The translations under genes were made by a program, and so were the position numbers. Below, piece by piece: positions 25,701 to 38,814 of a DNA stretch of 64,000 bases. The DNA is from Glandiceps talaboti (taxonomy: Eukaryota; Hemichordata; Enteropneusta; Spengelidae), in the NCBI RefSeq assembly GCF_964340395.1, contig NC_135565.1, forward strand, positions 20,946,209-21,010,208, read 5' to 3'. The notes beneath the pieces are model-generated. The model worked only from the letters and a program-made list of their open reading frames with translations, made no database searches and was not told the DNA's origin. The stretch's first letter is position 1; each line of letters starts with the position of its first letter.

Positions 25701-28700
25701 GAGGATCTTTACTATGGACCACATTGCATCATGGGAGTCAGCAGACATGTTTATGCAATGGTTGAACAATGAATATTCATGATCCCTAAGAACCTATTAC
25801 CTTCTGTGAAAACTTGATGTTTCTCTGAAATTTCATTAAATGTAGGTACTATAAAATCATGACTTGACTCTCCATTACTGAAAATGTCTTCATTTCCAGG
25901 GGTGGCATTCCCTTTTTTACCTTTTTTTTTTTGAACCAAAGAATGATTTTTTTTAGGCCTTAGTTGTGTTCACTTTCTGCCAGTAGTAAATGTTTGTGAA
26001 TTATTAGTATGTTTGATTTCATGTCTGTTTAAAGGATTGAAGTCACGAGAGTTTCTACAACATCCCAAACTAATGCCATCTATCATACACCTTGGTCCTG
26101 TGCTGGCTAAAACTCAGAGGGCAGCCACCATTAGTCATAGAAAAAAGTTTCTAGAAGAAATACAGTATAATGGCATTCTTCAGAAGGAGTGGCGAGAAAT
26201 TGCAGAGTAAGTATCATTTGGTTTCAGTACTGAATTTGTAGTCATGCAACACAGAGGGTGTACTCTGACTCCAGGTCACATGTTACTTCATAATCTTGCT
26301 TGGTGAATCTCCGACAGCAATACAATGTCAAAAGCTCCGACTGAGAACGATGAATTTACCAAGATTCTGAAAGTATTCAGCCAACAGCCTGTACGACCTA
26401 AGTCGCAAGACCCAAGACCATCTGCAGTACCTTGAAGAGTCAGCGAATGAAATACAGCATTCAGCCAAAACTGCCCCTGCAGTAGACATTCGTTCAACGA
26501 TAGATGGCCATCTTGAATACAAATGTGCCACTTTCATCACCTCTACATTGTATGTGACCCATATAGGTATTTGTAGAGGCACAGGAAAAGAAATGTTGAA
26601 TTTGAACAAGAATTTTTAAATCTCTTTAATATCTGAGCTGATTAAATATGTAAATCTTTGTTCTTTAGAGAGAGATATAGTGGCAATTAGAACAGCAGTT
26701 CAATGGCATCTTTACAAGTTAATATAAATTTATTTTAAAAATGACACCAGAAGTACTACTTCTCCAGTCACACACAAAAGTCATGAAGTCAGCCTCTTGT
26801 GGACTACATGTATTAAGTTTTAAGTTTCATGTGGTTTACTACTGGCAAATGATGCAAATATTTTACTTGGTGAAATGAGTTTTATTTAAATGAGATGGTT
26901 ATTTCCTCTTACACAATAGTGGGATGGCCAAAGAACATAGAGTACTGAAGAAAGAAGTTCGAGAACTTGAAAGGAATGTTGAAGACAAATGGAGAAAAAA
27001 CCAGGAGTTGAACGGAAAGTTGGGAAGCCCGTTGCCAATGAAGAAGAAAACAGGAGGTAGATATGATGGTGAAATGGAAGTACAAGCTATTAAGAGATCA
27101 CAGAAAGTACAAAAGGTACTTCACTTACGTATTATTATCCTTGTGTAACTCATATTAGATGTGGTAGTGTCAGCTGAGTGACATATTAGGATATCTGTGA
27201 TTGCTGGATGTTATACATTTTTGTATTACCAAGTACATTGTGTTAATTATAAGGGTGGCCATGCTAAATTCTGCTTTTTATTACCTGACTGACCCTTTGG
27301 TTTTTCACTTTGCGAAATGAAAATAAAAGTTAATGCCCTGTATTGCAGGACTGGAAAAAAATCACATCAGTGATTGTACATTGGCAACCCCACAAGTATG
27401 TATCTGAGCAAAAATGACGATTTATAACTGAAATTTAGAAATTTAATTAAAAAATTTGAATAAAACGTGTGACGTTACTGTTACATTACCGATAAGTCAG
27501 TTGTTTTATTGGAACTGGATAAAATAATGAACTCAAAACTAATGTTGTTATTGGACGTAGGTGAGAGAGTTGTGGGCAAGATTGGAGAATTTCCACGAGA
27601 GTCATAGCCAACATCGACAGATAGTCAATTCAGTACTTGGTGGAATGGCTAATAAATACAAGATAGATGCTACTGATATCAACTTCCAAGTACCTGCTTT
27701 GTTGATGAGAGAGTGTGAAAGACAAATACATGAAGTAAGTCTTTTTATAGCAATTCAGATGAAATAGAAGTCATGTATCTATATATCAGCCAAATGTCAG
27801 TATTTTCTTCCATATACATTCACAATTATAATTGCACGTAGCTAATCAGTAGTGTTCTCTCTAGTGACATAGCCAAGCAGTGAGATGAATGAGCACAATT
27901 TTATTACATTCCCAGGAATGGTATTATAGATATGAATAAACCTTATGTACAGGAATGAAAGTCTCTGTTCAATGAATAAATAAATACATGCATAAGTACG
28001 TACGTATGTACATACATGCAGACACGTCATACATAGACACACATAAAATATATAGACACATAATTCCCACTGCACCACATGCTTGCACACAGACACACCA
28101 TGATACCCTTGATTCTTGTTCCATAGAAATAACACAATTCTCATGAAATTCCTTTACAGCGGAATGCTGGCAATACATATGAAGAAGGAAGACTGAATTT
28201 GCTGAGTTTAATGCGCCTTTCTAATCTGTCTTTGCATCTTTACCTTGAAAAATTACAAGAGAGTAAGTAGAAAGTCTCAGTATGTCAAACAAAGATCCAG
28301 ATTATCATTGAATAGAGGATGTAAAGTTCAAGTGATTCTATGATGTTTTCCTGAAGAGACTTCATGTCAAAGTGCTCAAAATAGTAGTTTGCAGGATTTG
28401 ATATTTTGATCTAGATCGGAAAATAGTCATTGGCAACAACATGTCACATTGTGTCCTCTCTGCTGTCAGCTGAGAACTGTATTTATTAGACTAGAGCATC
28501 TTGAATAATCAAGGAAGTTTTACTTTAACTATTGGTCATCTCTTCCCTTGAAGTCAAGGCATTCGAAATGCTGTATGTTAGCATGCTTTCAATACCCAAC
28601 AAACATAACAACACACCCAATTGGTCAGTGAGTCATCAATGGAAGCCAATCACATTAATTCTTTTGGTTGTGTGCAGAAATGGTGAAATCAAAACCCCTT

Positions 28701-31700
28701 AATTATTCAAGATCAATTTAGATTTGATCACATTTAGAATGAAAATTGAGTAAGTTGAGATTTGAAAAAAATTAGAATGAAAATTGAGCAAGGAATTTGG
28801 TAAATGTAACCACGCTTACAGTTTACTTTGGTACCAATATGCAAAAACAATTTCAGACTCTCACTAGTTGTGAAATAAATTTTGAATTTTCTTTTTGTAA
28901 TTTTAGCACAAATGCCAAGGTTTGAAAGGATTACACCAAAAGTTGCCACAGAAGTTCATACTCACCATGCACATCTAGCAAACATGCGAGCTCTAAGGTA
29001 AGTAAGAACTCAAAATGTTAACCATGGACATTATTTTTAACAACAACTGGCTTAATTTTATACAATGTGTTGGGTTCTATATTATATTTTGTTGTAGGTC
29101 TTGTCCTATTAAACTCGTACCGTTTGATGTCTGTAACCATGGCAATGCTGGTGAATTTACAACAGTTTATACCCATCATTGAAAGCACTTGTAATTGTAC
29201 ACTGCACTGCTTTATTATTTTTTTAAATGTTTTTATAACTGTTCCCTTTCACGCTTTGTGCTGTATTCTTTTTCAGTGTTTTGTATTTCACATTTTGTTT
29301 TGTCCATAATTTTGGTATACCTTGAAGTTATAGATTTGTATGTTCAAATAATTGGAAGATTGGTCTTTGTGTTTGTGTGGTAATATTTCAAGAGTAAACT
29401 TGTCATGTGATTCAATACCTGACTTAAGTTTGTGTAATTTAATTTCAGGAGTAAACTTGCCAATGATTCAATACCAGACTTGAAAGCCTCAATCGATGAG
29501 ATAATTGCTGAGTTAGATGCTGAAGAAGAGGCTGTTACTAGCAGTCTACCTGTATTTCCAGACAGAACTCCTGTAAGTGTAATTCCACCTACAAATGAAT
29601 GCTCACACTGACAGTGATTAGTCATATCAGACACTTAACTTGTAATGCTTACCATACTACTATTTACTTATGTATAATTAATTGCACTTATCTGTCACTG
29701 GATTATTAGTTTTTTAGTCAACCCAGCTGTATAATTAGGGACCAGGGATGATAGAGGTTGCAATGTGAATGCTTTAATCCTATGCGCTTATTAAAAAAAA
29801 AAGGCTGAGATGGATTGTATGCTCCCCAGGGAGTAGAAGTATAAAGGGCCATTGTGCCGCTATAGATCTGAGCCAGGGGTAATGATTGTAAAGCGCTTTG
29901 GCACAGAGTGTGAAAGTGCTATTGAAAAAACAACAACATTAAACAACATTTTTCAAGTAGGACATCGTAATAACATTTTTATATAAATTATCAGTCCAGT
30001 CCTCATCCATATGGCCACTTTAAGCTCACAGTTCCATATCATAGCATTTTGATTCATTTTTTGATTGTAATCACCTAAAACAGGTAGTCACATAGAAATC
30101 TAAACTGACAGGTTTCCATTGACACTGTTACAGTAAAGTCAAACACACTCATTTACAATTACTGTATATAGCTAACAGACAATACTTGTAACCGATTACT
30201 ATTAAATATTGTACAGTTTTTACCAATATGGTACCCTTTATTTGATCATTCTATGTTTATGTGATTTACAATTTTTCATTGTAAAACGTTTTAAAAAACA
30301 TATCTCTAAAAAAAAAAAAAAGCTTTGAAGCCAGTTCTTTTACAGTTGAGATATAAAGTCCTTATCTTGTTACAAAATTTAAGGCAAAATAAAGGAAATT
30401 CTTTCAAACAGATCTTGTGTCTGTGATTTCTTAACAATAGGAAATGTAATAAAAGTGTATGCAGGGGTGAAAAAACGTTTTGCAAACTGGTGGTCCCCAG
30501 ACCAGTGCCTTAAAAAATCCAGTGATCCTACTGAAAGAATTAGTGGTCCCAGGTCTCGCTCATGTGAAACATTAAATCTTACCTATGAATCTCTATATTC
30601 AGACGATTTTTTAACATAGTTATTAACAGTAAGGTAACGGTCCGATGGACCAGACAAGGTAATATTTGTGTGGTCCGCCCAAAAAAATCGCTTGTCTCGG
30701 ACCCAGGACCAGTGGATTTGTTCAACCCTAGTATTGCTTGTTTAAAACAGTGGATGAATAAATAGCTTTCAGTGTATTGAAAATTGCATTACACTTAAGG
30801 AAGTAGACAAAATGATTGTTGTAGTAACTTATACCATCCATTTCATGTAACCGTTCAATGGCTCTGTTTGATACAACCATGCAGAGACAGTAAAAAAACT
30901 GCATGCACTACACTTCACGATAGTAAGGTTGAATGAATATAGTTCTTGTAACGTTTTGTCTCATGAAACGAATTATGTGCCACCTTGCAGTTATCAAATA
31001 CAGACATATAACATTGATACCCACATGTCTGCTTCTAGTTGCAATATGTTTGCATCAAATTGCATGTCTACAGTAGTTGTAGTACGTTTAAATGGTTTAT
31101 TTCATGTTTAGACAAAATGTAGCAAGAAATTGCGAACTTGCTCTTAACATGTAAAATGCAGTTTCTTATTGGTTTGTGCATAAACCCTTATGGGGAGGGT
31201 CTATGGTTTGTGTGTGGTTGTATGAAATAGGGCTGGTGAATGGTAATATGAAATGTGCTGTTAAAGAGAATGCACAGTATAAACACATAGAAGAGGTAGC
31301 TATGAATGCTGGGTAAATAGAACTACATGTAGATTGTTGGAACATTGGTGATTTTAGCCGTCAACCCTCTAAGTTAGATAATTACTTTCATCTTGCCAGT
31401 TGTCACTGAAACCATGAACTTTTACATGACGAATGCTGTCTTTGTTGAATATACTACCCATAACACCAAACTAAAGCGTTTTCTGTATGTACCACAATTG
31501 CTGCACTATCCTTGCCAGCCATGTAATTATGAAAACATGAATATGTAATATCAAGCAGAAATAAGTCAAACACATGCAGAAACTATATGTGTCATGGCTT
31601 TAAATTTGTTGCATTCAATTTACTGAATTAAATGTAGAGGATACATTATGAAGTTAAAAATAAAGAAAACACAGACACATGATGACATGTGATGGACACA

Positions 31701-34700
31701 GTTTTCTTTCTTTTGACTATCTGGTGTGGTTGTTTTCTTTATACAGTCCAGTGGGCTAGGGTTGATCCCTCCAGCACCAGAGCTGTATGCCTTCAGACCA
31801 GAGGCCAATGTACAAACACCACCTCATCTCAGGGAAGCATGGAGTATTTCAGGCGCATCACCAATGGGTAAATCAAAGTCATTGTTATTATAGATGGCAT
31901 GTAGGTTTAGGATCCAGTCAATGTAGACACTTTCTCACAGAAACATTACACACTTTAGTAGCATCACCAATGGCAAATTCACAGTATGGTAGGCAGGTTG
32001 ACGGTCCAGATACATGATTGTATGGATCAGTGAAGAACCCTTGAGTGAAATAGACAATTTGAAAAAGATAATTATTATGAATGAGGACCTCTGAGGAATC
32101 CCTAAAAAATCGTTGTTATGACAAATACAAAGTCTCGGGACAGAAATCAGGGTAAAAATGGTGTCCAATTTTGGAGATGTCCCATAAACTCTTGCAGGAA
32201 ATCCAGGAAACAGCTGAACACATGTGAAGAGCAGTAGTGTTTCCTGACAGGATTTCAAAGTTGAGGAAGTGGCTGTGGTGCTATTTTATCACCCCATAAT
32301 CAATACAAGTGTACTAGTGGCAGAAATGACTGGACTTTTAAGTTGATAGCAGTAATCAATACAAGTGTATTAGTGGCAAAAATAAGTCTGACTGGACTTT
32401 TAAGTTGATAGCAGTAATCAATACAAGTGTATTAGCGGCAGAAATAAGTCTGACTGGACTTTTACTTTAAGTTGATAGCAGTAAACAATACAAGTATACT
32501 AAAGGCAAAAAATATGTCTGGCTGGACTTTTTCTTTAAGTAAGATCAGAAGGTCGTTACCAATTACTTGATACACAAGATGTCACCACATAATGTGATAT
32601 TACAGTAAACTCTGTGGAGGAAATATGAATGTCTTATACCTAATTTCACCAATTCACTGTTGAGAAACCAAAAGCTGGTACTTTCTCCTGTAAAATTCTT
32701 TTAAACTTGAAGTACAAACTTTGTCCTTCACTTCAACAACCCACAGATGATACACCAGTAGCCGTTGCCAAGCTTGATGATGCAATGACTAAAGTTGCAA
32801 TGAGAAGAGCAGGACTTATGCAAGGCTCTCCAGTCAGTACCAGAGGTGAACTTAGGCAACAGTTACATGGGTGAGTCCTAGTGACTTATCAATTTTACTT
32901 TTAAATTTACATAAATATTTATATTGATGACAAATACAAACACTGTCATGACAACAAGATTAGGGTATTTATGATGCCATCAGATGAAGTTTCCCATAAA
33001 CCCTGGCAGAAAATCACAAAAATGGGTAACATATGCCAAGAGCGGTAGGGCTTCTTTACAAGATTCAAAGTTGAGTAAGTTATTGAGGTGCTATTTTATT
33101 ACCCAAATGGTTTAGAAGTTAACAGTCATACTCAATACAGTTGTACTGAAGGCAGGAGAAACAAGCTTGACTGTCTTTTTCCATGTCATATAATATATCT
33201 TATGTTATGTCTTTTGAACCAGTGAATCCAAACTTCCAAGACCAGCAACATTTATCAGAAAGCCAGGTCCTGGTTCCTCCAAGAAACCACAAGATATAAC
33301 TGTAAGCTCACAGAGACCAGAAACCTATGGCAGAACCAAAGCAGATGTGTCATCTAGAATACCTAAAGAATCAAAGAAAAAACAGACTTCACAAGAAAAG
33401 GTAAGAGAAATGCTAAATTCCTTGTTACATTAAATATAACTTAAAATTCAACAATGGATCAATGGTTTTAATACACCTTGTATATACGTTACCCAAAGTG
33501 CAAATTTATGAATTCAAGACTACAATACTTTCCCGTACAAATTACCACTACTGCTACCTACATTAAAGTGATGATCTAAAGCAGGTTTTTTTATTTATTT
33601 ATAACAACAAATGAAATTCAAGACAAAGTATCAGAAAAATTTGTTGTATTGATAAATTCAGCCCTGTGTGTATTTTATTCGCTACTTTGTCACCTGTGTA
33701 TTACTGTCCATTATTGTATTAAAAAGAAAAGACAATATTTCAATATCTTGTAGAGGTGATAATCACTCAAGAACTAAATAATCTATTTAGATTGTCATTT
33801 TTTAAAGATATTTTATAGAAATATTACATTTAATATTTTAATGTGACAGGTTTGGACTCCACCTAAGTCTGAAAGAAGAGGAACACCATCTACCAGATAC
33901 AGAGCAGCAAGAAGTCTTATAGAAGAACCACCTATGGACAATGTCATATCATCTGTACCAAGGCCTACATCGACATCAAAAGCACATGACTTGTTAGCAG
34001 AACAGGTGTGTAGTGGTTCTATAATTATAATAATAATGACTTTTATTATCAAAATGCTTTAAAATACACACCGACAAACGGGTAACCCTGTTAGGACCAA
34101 CCTAATCTACCCAGGGGCCCAAGCAAGTTAGGCACACAAATAAAGGAAAAGTAGACCACACTCGGAAAAGGACAAACAGTACATCAAAAACAATACAAAA
34201 TATACAAATACATTTACAATGACTAAAAGAAACAACTTGACACAAAAACATTATAATTGTTCCGAAATGTGACACTTTAAAAGTTTTTGAATACATTTAT
34301 ATTTTCTCTCTGCCCTTAAAAATTACCTATTTCAATCTTAACTCTCACTTACTCACACATTTCTCGCTACATCCTCATGTTTTTAAATAGTTTCTCAGTA
34401 TTCTCTCATTTTGTTAGTAGTTCTGTGACTGTGACTGGAACTCTTCAGAGAACAGGCACATTATAAATTTGCTTTATTATTAATATTATTGTTCTTATTA
34501 TTATAAACTGAGATTATAAGCTTTTTTTTACTCTGGAGAAAATACATGAAACTTCAATTATGATGTATAAAAAGTCCATATTTTAACCATTTTTGAGATT
34601 GTATGCTCTCATGCAAATTCTTCTTCCAGTCCTTTGCAGTTGAACAAGGGATGAGTTTACATTCCCATAAACAAATGCATTTTTCATAACAAATATAAAT

Positions 34701-37700
34701 TAGGCATACGAGTACCATTTTTGTCTTATTTATCCCAGATTGCTAGGGCCGTAGCAGGAGACATTCCACAAGATGACTTGTTTGCCGTACAGAGTCCGTT
34801 ACAATCACTTGGTAAGCTATATATTTAATATGATTATATATTTCATACAAACAAATTAAATACAAGTCTAAACCTTGCCACCCCACTATAACAGCAGATT
34901 TAGCAGGGTAGATCGCTATAACCCTCATTTGTAAAATCAAAATTCTGAAAACCTATGCTTTATCACAGTTGAAGTATGTATTTAATGAAAACAGCTAGCA
35001 CACCAATAGTGCTGTTGGAAGTTGACTATAATCATGGATTCATGGGTTTTCAATGCCTAACCAATAGTTAAGAATACGGTTTTGGTGCCAAATTTTATTT
35101 TTAGCCCCCCCCCCCCCCCCCCCCCCCCCCCCCCATGACTAATTTTGAAGATAAAAATTTCCAACATGTATTTTTTTATATGTGGTCCTATAATGAAGGT
35201 AACCATATATGTTTCATAACATTAACATGCATTTCACATGAAAACCCATATGCCCCTGCACTGCAAAGGATATCCTTCAAAATAAGGAACAGACTATCAT
35301 TAAATTCCTGTGGAATGACAGAGATGACATTAGGTAGAAAAGTTATAACCAGAGAAGTTTCTGAGCACGGTTAGAAGGCATCAAATGTTGAATTTAGCCA
35401 CAGTCTTTCTTGAATTAATGGATGTTTATAATTTCTGTGATATTTACATAATAAAACAGCTTTTCAGAGTTTCTGTTCATTTTCTAAATGATGTTGATTT
35501 CGACATTTCTTTCCATCAGGATTAGATGCATTCACTTCAAAAGACAAAATCTCTAGAACCCCTGATACAAAAGAAAAGGATACGCCACAAGTTGCAAGAA
35601 CAAGTGGTTATGATGTGACACCTGCTAGACTGCTCTTCCATGATGAAGTAGAACACACCATGCAAGAAGAAGGTGAAGAACCTGAAACTAACACTGAGAT
35701 AACAGAAAGTGTCAAAATGAGTTCACCAACTGGAAGATATCCGGTGGAGTCAGATAGGCCTTTCCCAGGGAAGGATCGGACATTGTTCTCAGATAATGAA
35801 AATGATGCTGTTCTGAGTACCGCACCAGGTCATACGATGCACCTTGATTTACCTGAGAGTGATGACTCTATTCAAGATGAGCAAGAAATACCAGATATCC
35901 AAAGTGTAGAAGAGAGCATTGAAGGATTACAGAAGATTGGTACACTTGATGAAATGTTCACCTCCAAAACACCATCACTACCTGTTAGGTCAAGGAAAGC
36001 AAATATTCCAAGTGAAAGTATTAAGTCCATATCTCCATTACTAGGTGAGACAGAAGATGGTGAAGGGTTGGCATCGGTGACACCACCATTGTCTATGTTG
36101 ATAGATGATGACTCCTACTCTCTCACACCAAGAATAAAGAGAGACAAGAAAGAGATTAGTGAAGACACCGGTGTAGAACACCAGCCAGAAGAAACACATG
36201 TACATCCACTTATTGATAGCCAGTATTCAGGAAATGGTGTCAGCGTTCCTGTTGACTATAGGGAACCAGAGACATCGTTGCTTAAGTCGCCTGAGGTATG
36301 TGAACCTGAGTCTGAACAAGGGCGCCATGACAGTAATTCTGAAACTAAAGAACTTGTGGCTAGATTAAACAAGCTGAAAGCACTGAAAGGACAACAAACT
36401 CAAGAATATGATCACGATACAGATGAAAGCCTAGCAGAGACACTTTCTAGTAAACTTAGAATAGAATCACTGTCGTCAGAGCCAGATAAGTCACCACAGA
36501 AAATGAATCCTGTACTAAGTGACAAGTATCTTACAAAATCTCCTCTGCCAAAGTCAAATGGTCACAAACCAAGGGAGGTTTTCTCTTTGGACTTGGATGA
36601 CATGGATTTAGAATTTGAAGATGTTACCTCAACCAGCTCTCCAGAAGTTGGCATCTCAGACATACCTGTTACTCTCGTGGACGTTTCTCCAGATGGTACT
36701 CCATCACAAACACCCAAACAGCAGAAGGCTCACATGTCATTGATGTCAGCTCACATGAAAGCTCAGAGTGGTCATGGAATTGAAACTGAGGTCCTGATAA
36801 CTCCTCCGGGCAGTAGGGACTTGTCACCTAGGCAGAGAGTAGGAGCTAGACCTATTGTGAGTATGCAGGAACAATTGGAATCTGAGATCCAACAGGAAAT
36901 AGAGGAACAAACAGAACCTTTGGTAGACATCCAAGGAGAACCCATCTTGGTTCAGAGATCTCCACGATCCAGTAAATCTGAGAATGACAGTGACACTCCA
37001 ACAGACAGATCATCTACACCTGTTAGTCAGTCTTTAAACAAGCAGATGACACCGTGTCTAAGCCAGTCTGCATCACCTGTACCTGCTGAAGAGGAAACTG
37101 CCATGGAACAACCATCCAGTCAACATACTATTACTAGTGAAGGTGAATCACTCCATCAGACATCACCTGGTGAAGAGTCTGTCAAACCAAGCAAAGATGG
37201 GTCTGCTAAATCCAGCTATTCAGATTCTCCAAGATCAGAAGCTGATGGAGAACCCTCTAAGAAACATAGTTCAAGTTCCAGTTCAAGTTCCAGTCATTCT
37301 CCACCTCCCCAACAAACTGTACATGAACATGCGACTCAGGTTACACACCTAGAAAAGCCATCAAGTGGACAAGCATCACCGTTTTCTAAACACTCAACAT
37401 CATCTGAACATACTCCATCAGAGAGACTATCCCCAACGCAAAGCCAAGAAGAAAAGTACTCCGACGTCAGTCAACATGAATCTCCCAGATCTCCACCACC
37501 AACCCCTGAAGATATGTCTTCAAGTAAAAATGGATCTAAAGATTCAAGTGGCTCCAGATCTCCTGGGCAGACCTCATCACATAAACTATCATCTTCACGT
37601 ACTCAAGATTCCATTATCAAAGAACAAGCTGAATTGAAGAGTAAACTGGAATCATTGACCTCATCTACACAAGAAAAGTCATCAAGTACACAAGGATCAT

Positions 37701-38398
37701 TGCATTCCAGTCATTCCCAGTCTCCGACTGTCATGGAAAAAGAGGGAACATCTACTCCAAATGGACTTGCCAAACAAGAATCTATGGACAAGTCTCAGAA
37801 TGAGAGCCAATCAGTGACGGCAGACAAAGACATGAAAGATCAGCAAGATGTTATGCAAACATCCATGGAGGATTCCAAGCCCTTAGATGACACAAGCCCA
37901 ATGACACCACCAAGGCCAACAGTTCATGGTGATGAAAAAACTGACTCGTATCATGCTACAGTGACATCAGAATTGGATATCTTTGGACTTGGTGAGTTGG
38001 TTTTCAATAACTTACACAGACATGAAGACCCCATTAGCAATCTGTATGCTGAATTCAACAAATTATCAATGAAGTCTAAATTTTAATGATTTTTGAGTCA
38101 GGGACAAGTTTCTAGATTGGAAAGGGACTAATTCATAACTCAATAAAATGTGAGCAGGAACATGATTGAAACACCAAACCTACATCATTTTAGCTGTATG
38201 ACTTTGTCACCTACAACTGACATTAAAACTGACACTCCTTTCCACTGACATTAAGTAATTTAAATTTTCTTTTTAGGTGATGAATCAGTCCTCATACCGC
38301 CATCACCACTCCCTGATGAAGATACACGACACGCTGTGACAGATCGGGATGGAAGTAGTTCTCCTGGACATGATCCACCTAATATTGGTCAGCTGTAA
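22718..38398 (+). CDS. HAUS6: HAUS augmin-like complex subunit 6
   Basis: Augmin subunit that recruits gamma-tubulin ring complexes to spindle microtubules for branching nucleation. Exons: 22718-22745, 23070-23193, 23966-24061, 24707-24788, 25553-25682, 26035-26206, 26920-27115, 27561-27734, 28160-28262, 28907-28997, 29449-29572, 31747-31867, 32747-32870, 33223-33400, 33850-34005, 34739-34811, 35520-37991, 38277-38398. Phases agree throughout, giving about 1521 residues (human about 955). Residues ~10-155 match the N-terminal fold (LMLLGFQPAREE, FRDCWPVNDRK, MFLSPGGDKFYH). Residues ~155-400 are predicted coiled coil (VRELWARLENFHES, YEEGRLNLLSLMRL). The rest is Ser/Pro/Glu-rich and probably disordered; exon 17 alone encodes 824 residues. 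The first exon junction is uncertain. Confidence 0.9.
24815..25180. repeat. 32/21-bp minisatellite, HAUS6 intron 4
   Basis: Units GTAAGGGTACGTATGTCTGA plus AGTATGCCATGT alternate with shorter units lacking the middle part. It starts about 30 bases after the exon 4 donor; GTAAGGGTACGTATG itself looks donor-like and recurs in each unit. Confidence 0.93.
25183..25552. other. Rest of HAUS6 intron 4
   Basis: No repeat or exon-like segment is seen apart from the T-rich tract (TATCTTTCTACAG) before exon 5. Confidence 0.6.
29385..29448 (+). repeat. Upstream partial copy of the start of HAUS6 exon 11
   Basis: Exon 11 begins TTTCAG|GAGTAAACTTGCCAATGATTCAATACCAGACTT. A diverged copy begins at TTTCAAGAGTAAACTTGTC (about 29386) and continues ATGTGATTCAATACCTGACTT. 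Its acceptor-like CAAG lacks a usable AG in phase, so it is probably not used. Confidence 0.8.
29715..29930 (+). mobile_element. 5'-truncated SINE (same family as 46071)
   Basis: Matches 46190-46395 in order: AGTCAACYCAGCT, GATAGAGGTTGCAATGTGAA, CCAGGGAGT, AGAAGTATAAAGGGCC, TTGTGC(C/T)GCTATAGAT and the 3' tail TTGTAAAG(C/T)GCTTTG. The tRNA-like head is absent. It lies in HAUS6 intron 11. Confidence 0.8.
31445..31505 (+). mobile_element. Fragment of a foldback (MITE-like) element
   Basis: Shares TAAAGCGTTTTCTGTATGTA and CCACAAT with the left arm of the inverted-repeat element at 43360-43595. Only the terminal ~55 bases are recognisable. HAUS6 intron 11. Confidence 0.6.
32050..32540. repeat. 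Repeat B copy 1 with 56-68-bp tandem tail, HAUS6 intron 12
   Basis: The left part (TATGACAAATACAAAGTC ... TTTCAAAGTTGAGGAAGT ... GGTGCTATTTTATCA) is related to 32920-33190. Its right end is tandemly repeated four times (TAATCAATACAAGTGTATTAG ... TCTGACTGGACTTTTAAG), at about 32299, 32355, 32417 and 32485. Confidence 0.8.
32920..33190. repeat. Repeat B copy 2, HAUS6 intron 13
   Basis: Diverged copy of 32050-32340: GATGACAAATACAAACACTG, TTTCCCATAAACCCTGGCAG, ATTCAAAGTTGAGTAAGTT, GAGGTGCTATTTTATTACCC. Adjacent introns of one gene carry the same repeat, so either a local duplication or two insertions. Confidence 0.7.
35106..35134. repeat. C29 homopolymer, HAUS6 intron 16
   Basis: About 29 consecutive C residues. 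Its length is likely polymorphic and sensitive to assembly error. G-quadruplex-capable on the other strand. Confidence 0.9.
35520..37991 (+). other. HAUS6: HAUS6 exon 17: giant disordered C-terminal exon
   Basis: Encodes about 824 residues rich in Ser, Pro, Glu, Thr and Gln with many SP/TP sites, as expected of a mitotic phosphoprotein tail, plus a Ser run near 37270-37295. It ends LDIFGLG with a GTGAGT donor at 37992. If that donor is not used, the frame continues to a stop at 38084-38086, giving an alternative tail (ELVFNNLHRHEDP ... MKSKF), with an AATAAA at 38142. Confidence 0.85.
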
Positions 38399-38551
38399 AA
38401 TAACCATTAAGATATATACAAAAATAATTCTGTAAGAGGACTCGTCCAAAGACGCACTCAAATCATCTTCTGGTGTAGATGATTACACAAAGTCTAGTAG
38501 CATGACAAAGAGATGGACACCTTAGTTAAAATATTGTAGTAGTTCATAATA

Positions 38552-38652
38552 TATGTTGATAGATAACCCTTGCTCTCTCACACCAAGAATAACGAGAGAC
38601 AAGAAAGAGGTTAGACAAGACACCGGTGTAGAACACCAGCCAGAAAAAGAAA
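38552..38652 (+). repeat. Copy of HAUS6 exon 17 coding sequence in the 3' region
   Basis: About 100 bases match 36091-36192 inside exon 17: TATGTTGATAGAT, CTCTCTCACACCAAGAATAA, GAGAGACAAGAAAGAG and GACACCGGTGTAGAACACCA recur in order. The copy has a small deletion and several substitutions. It lies about 155 bases after the HAUS6 stop, probably in the 3' UTR. Confidence 0.93.
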
Positions 38653-38714
38653 GCAAAATTTATATATCAAGTTAGGAAAATGATTTAGTTTAGTAAACAT
38701 ATTGACAATGAAAA

Positions 38715-38720
38715 AATAAA
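38715..38720 (+). promoter_or_regulatory. Candidate HAUS6 polyadenylation signal
   Basis: AATAAA about 320 bases after the final-exon stop. Other AATAAA motifs downstream make this only one option. Confidence 0.35.
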
Positions 38721-38814
38721 TTAAAAAAATTTTAAACTTCTGGTGAGACCACAAAAATAGTTTGTTCAAAGTAGTCAAGCTTGTGGCCCAAGGAAAACAT
38801 ATGTACATTTTTGG

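Noticed and set aside
27842-28178. Cys/Tyr/Val-rich minus-strand frames of 69-100 codons
   Set aside because: Lie in HAUS6 intron 8, show no family likeness and overlap a degenerate ACGT/ATAC repeat.
31929-31990. A second copy of the HAUS6 exon 12 end (GCATCACCAATGG)
   Set aside because: Only about 15 bases match and no donor follows; too short to call a duplication.
35615-38086. An independent single-exon gene of about 820 codons
   Set aside because: It is HAUS6 exon 17: acceptor at 35519, phase continuous with upstream exons, no proper start codon, donor near its end.
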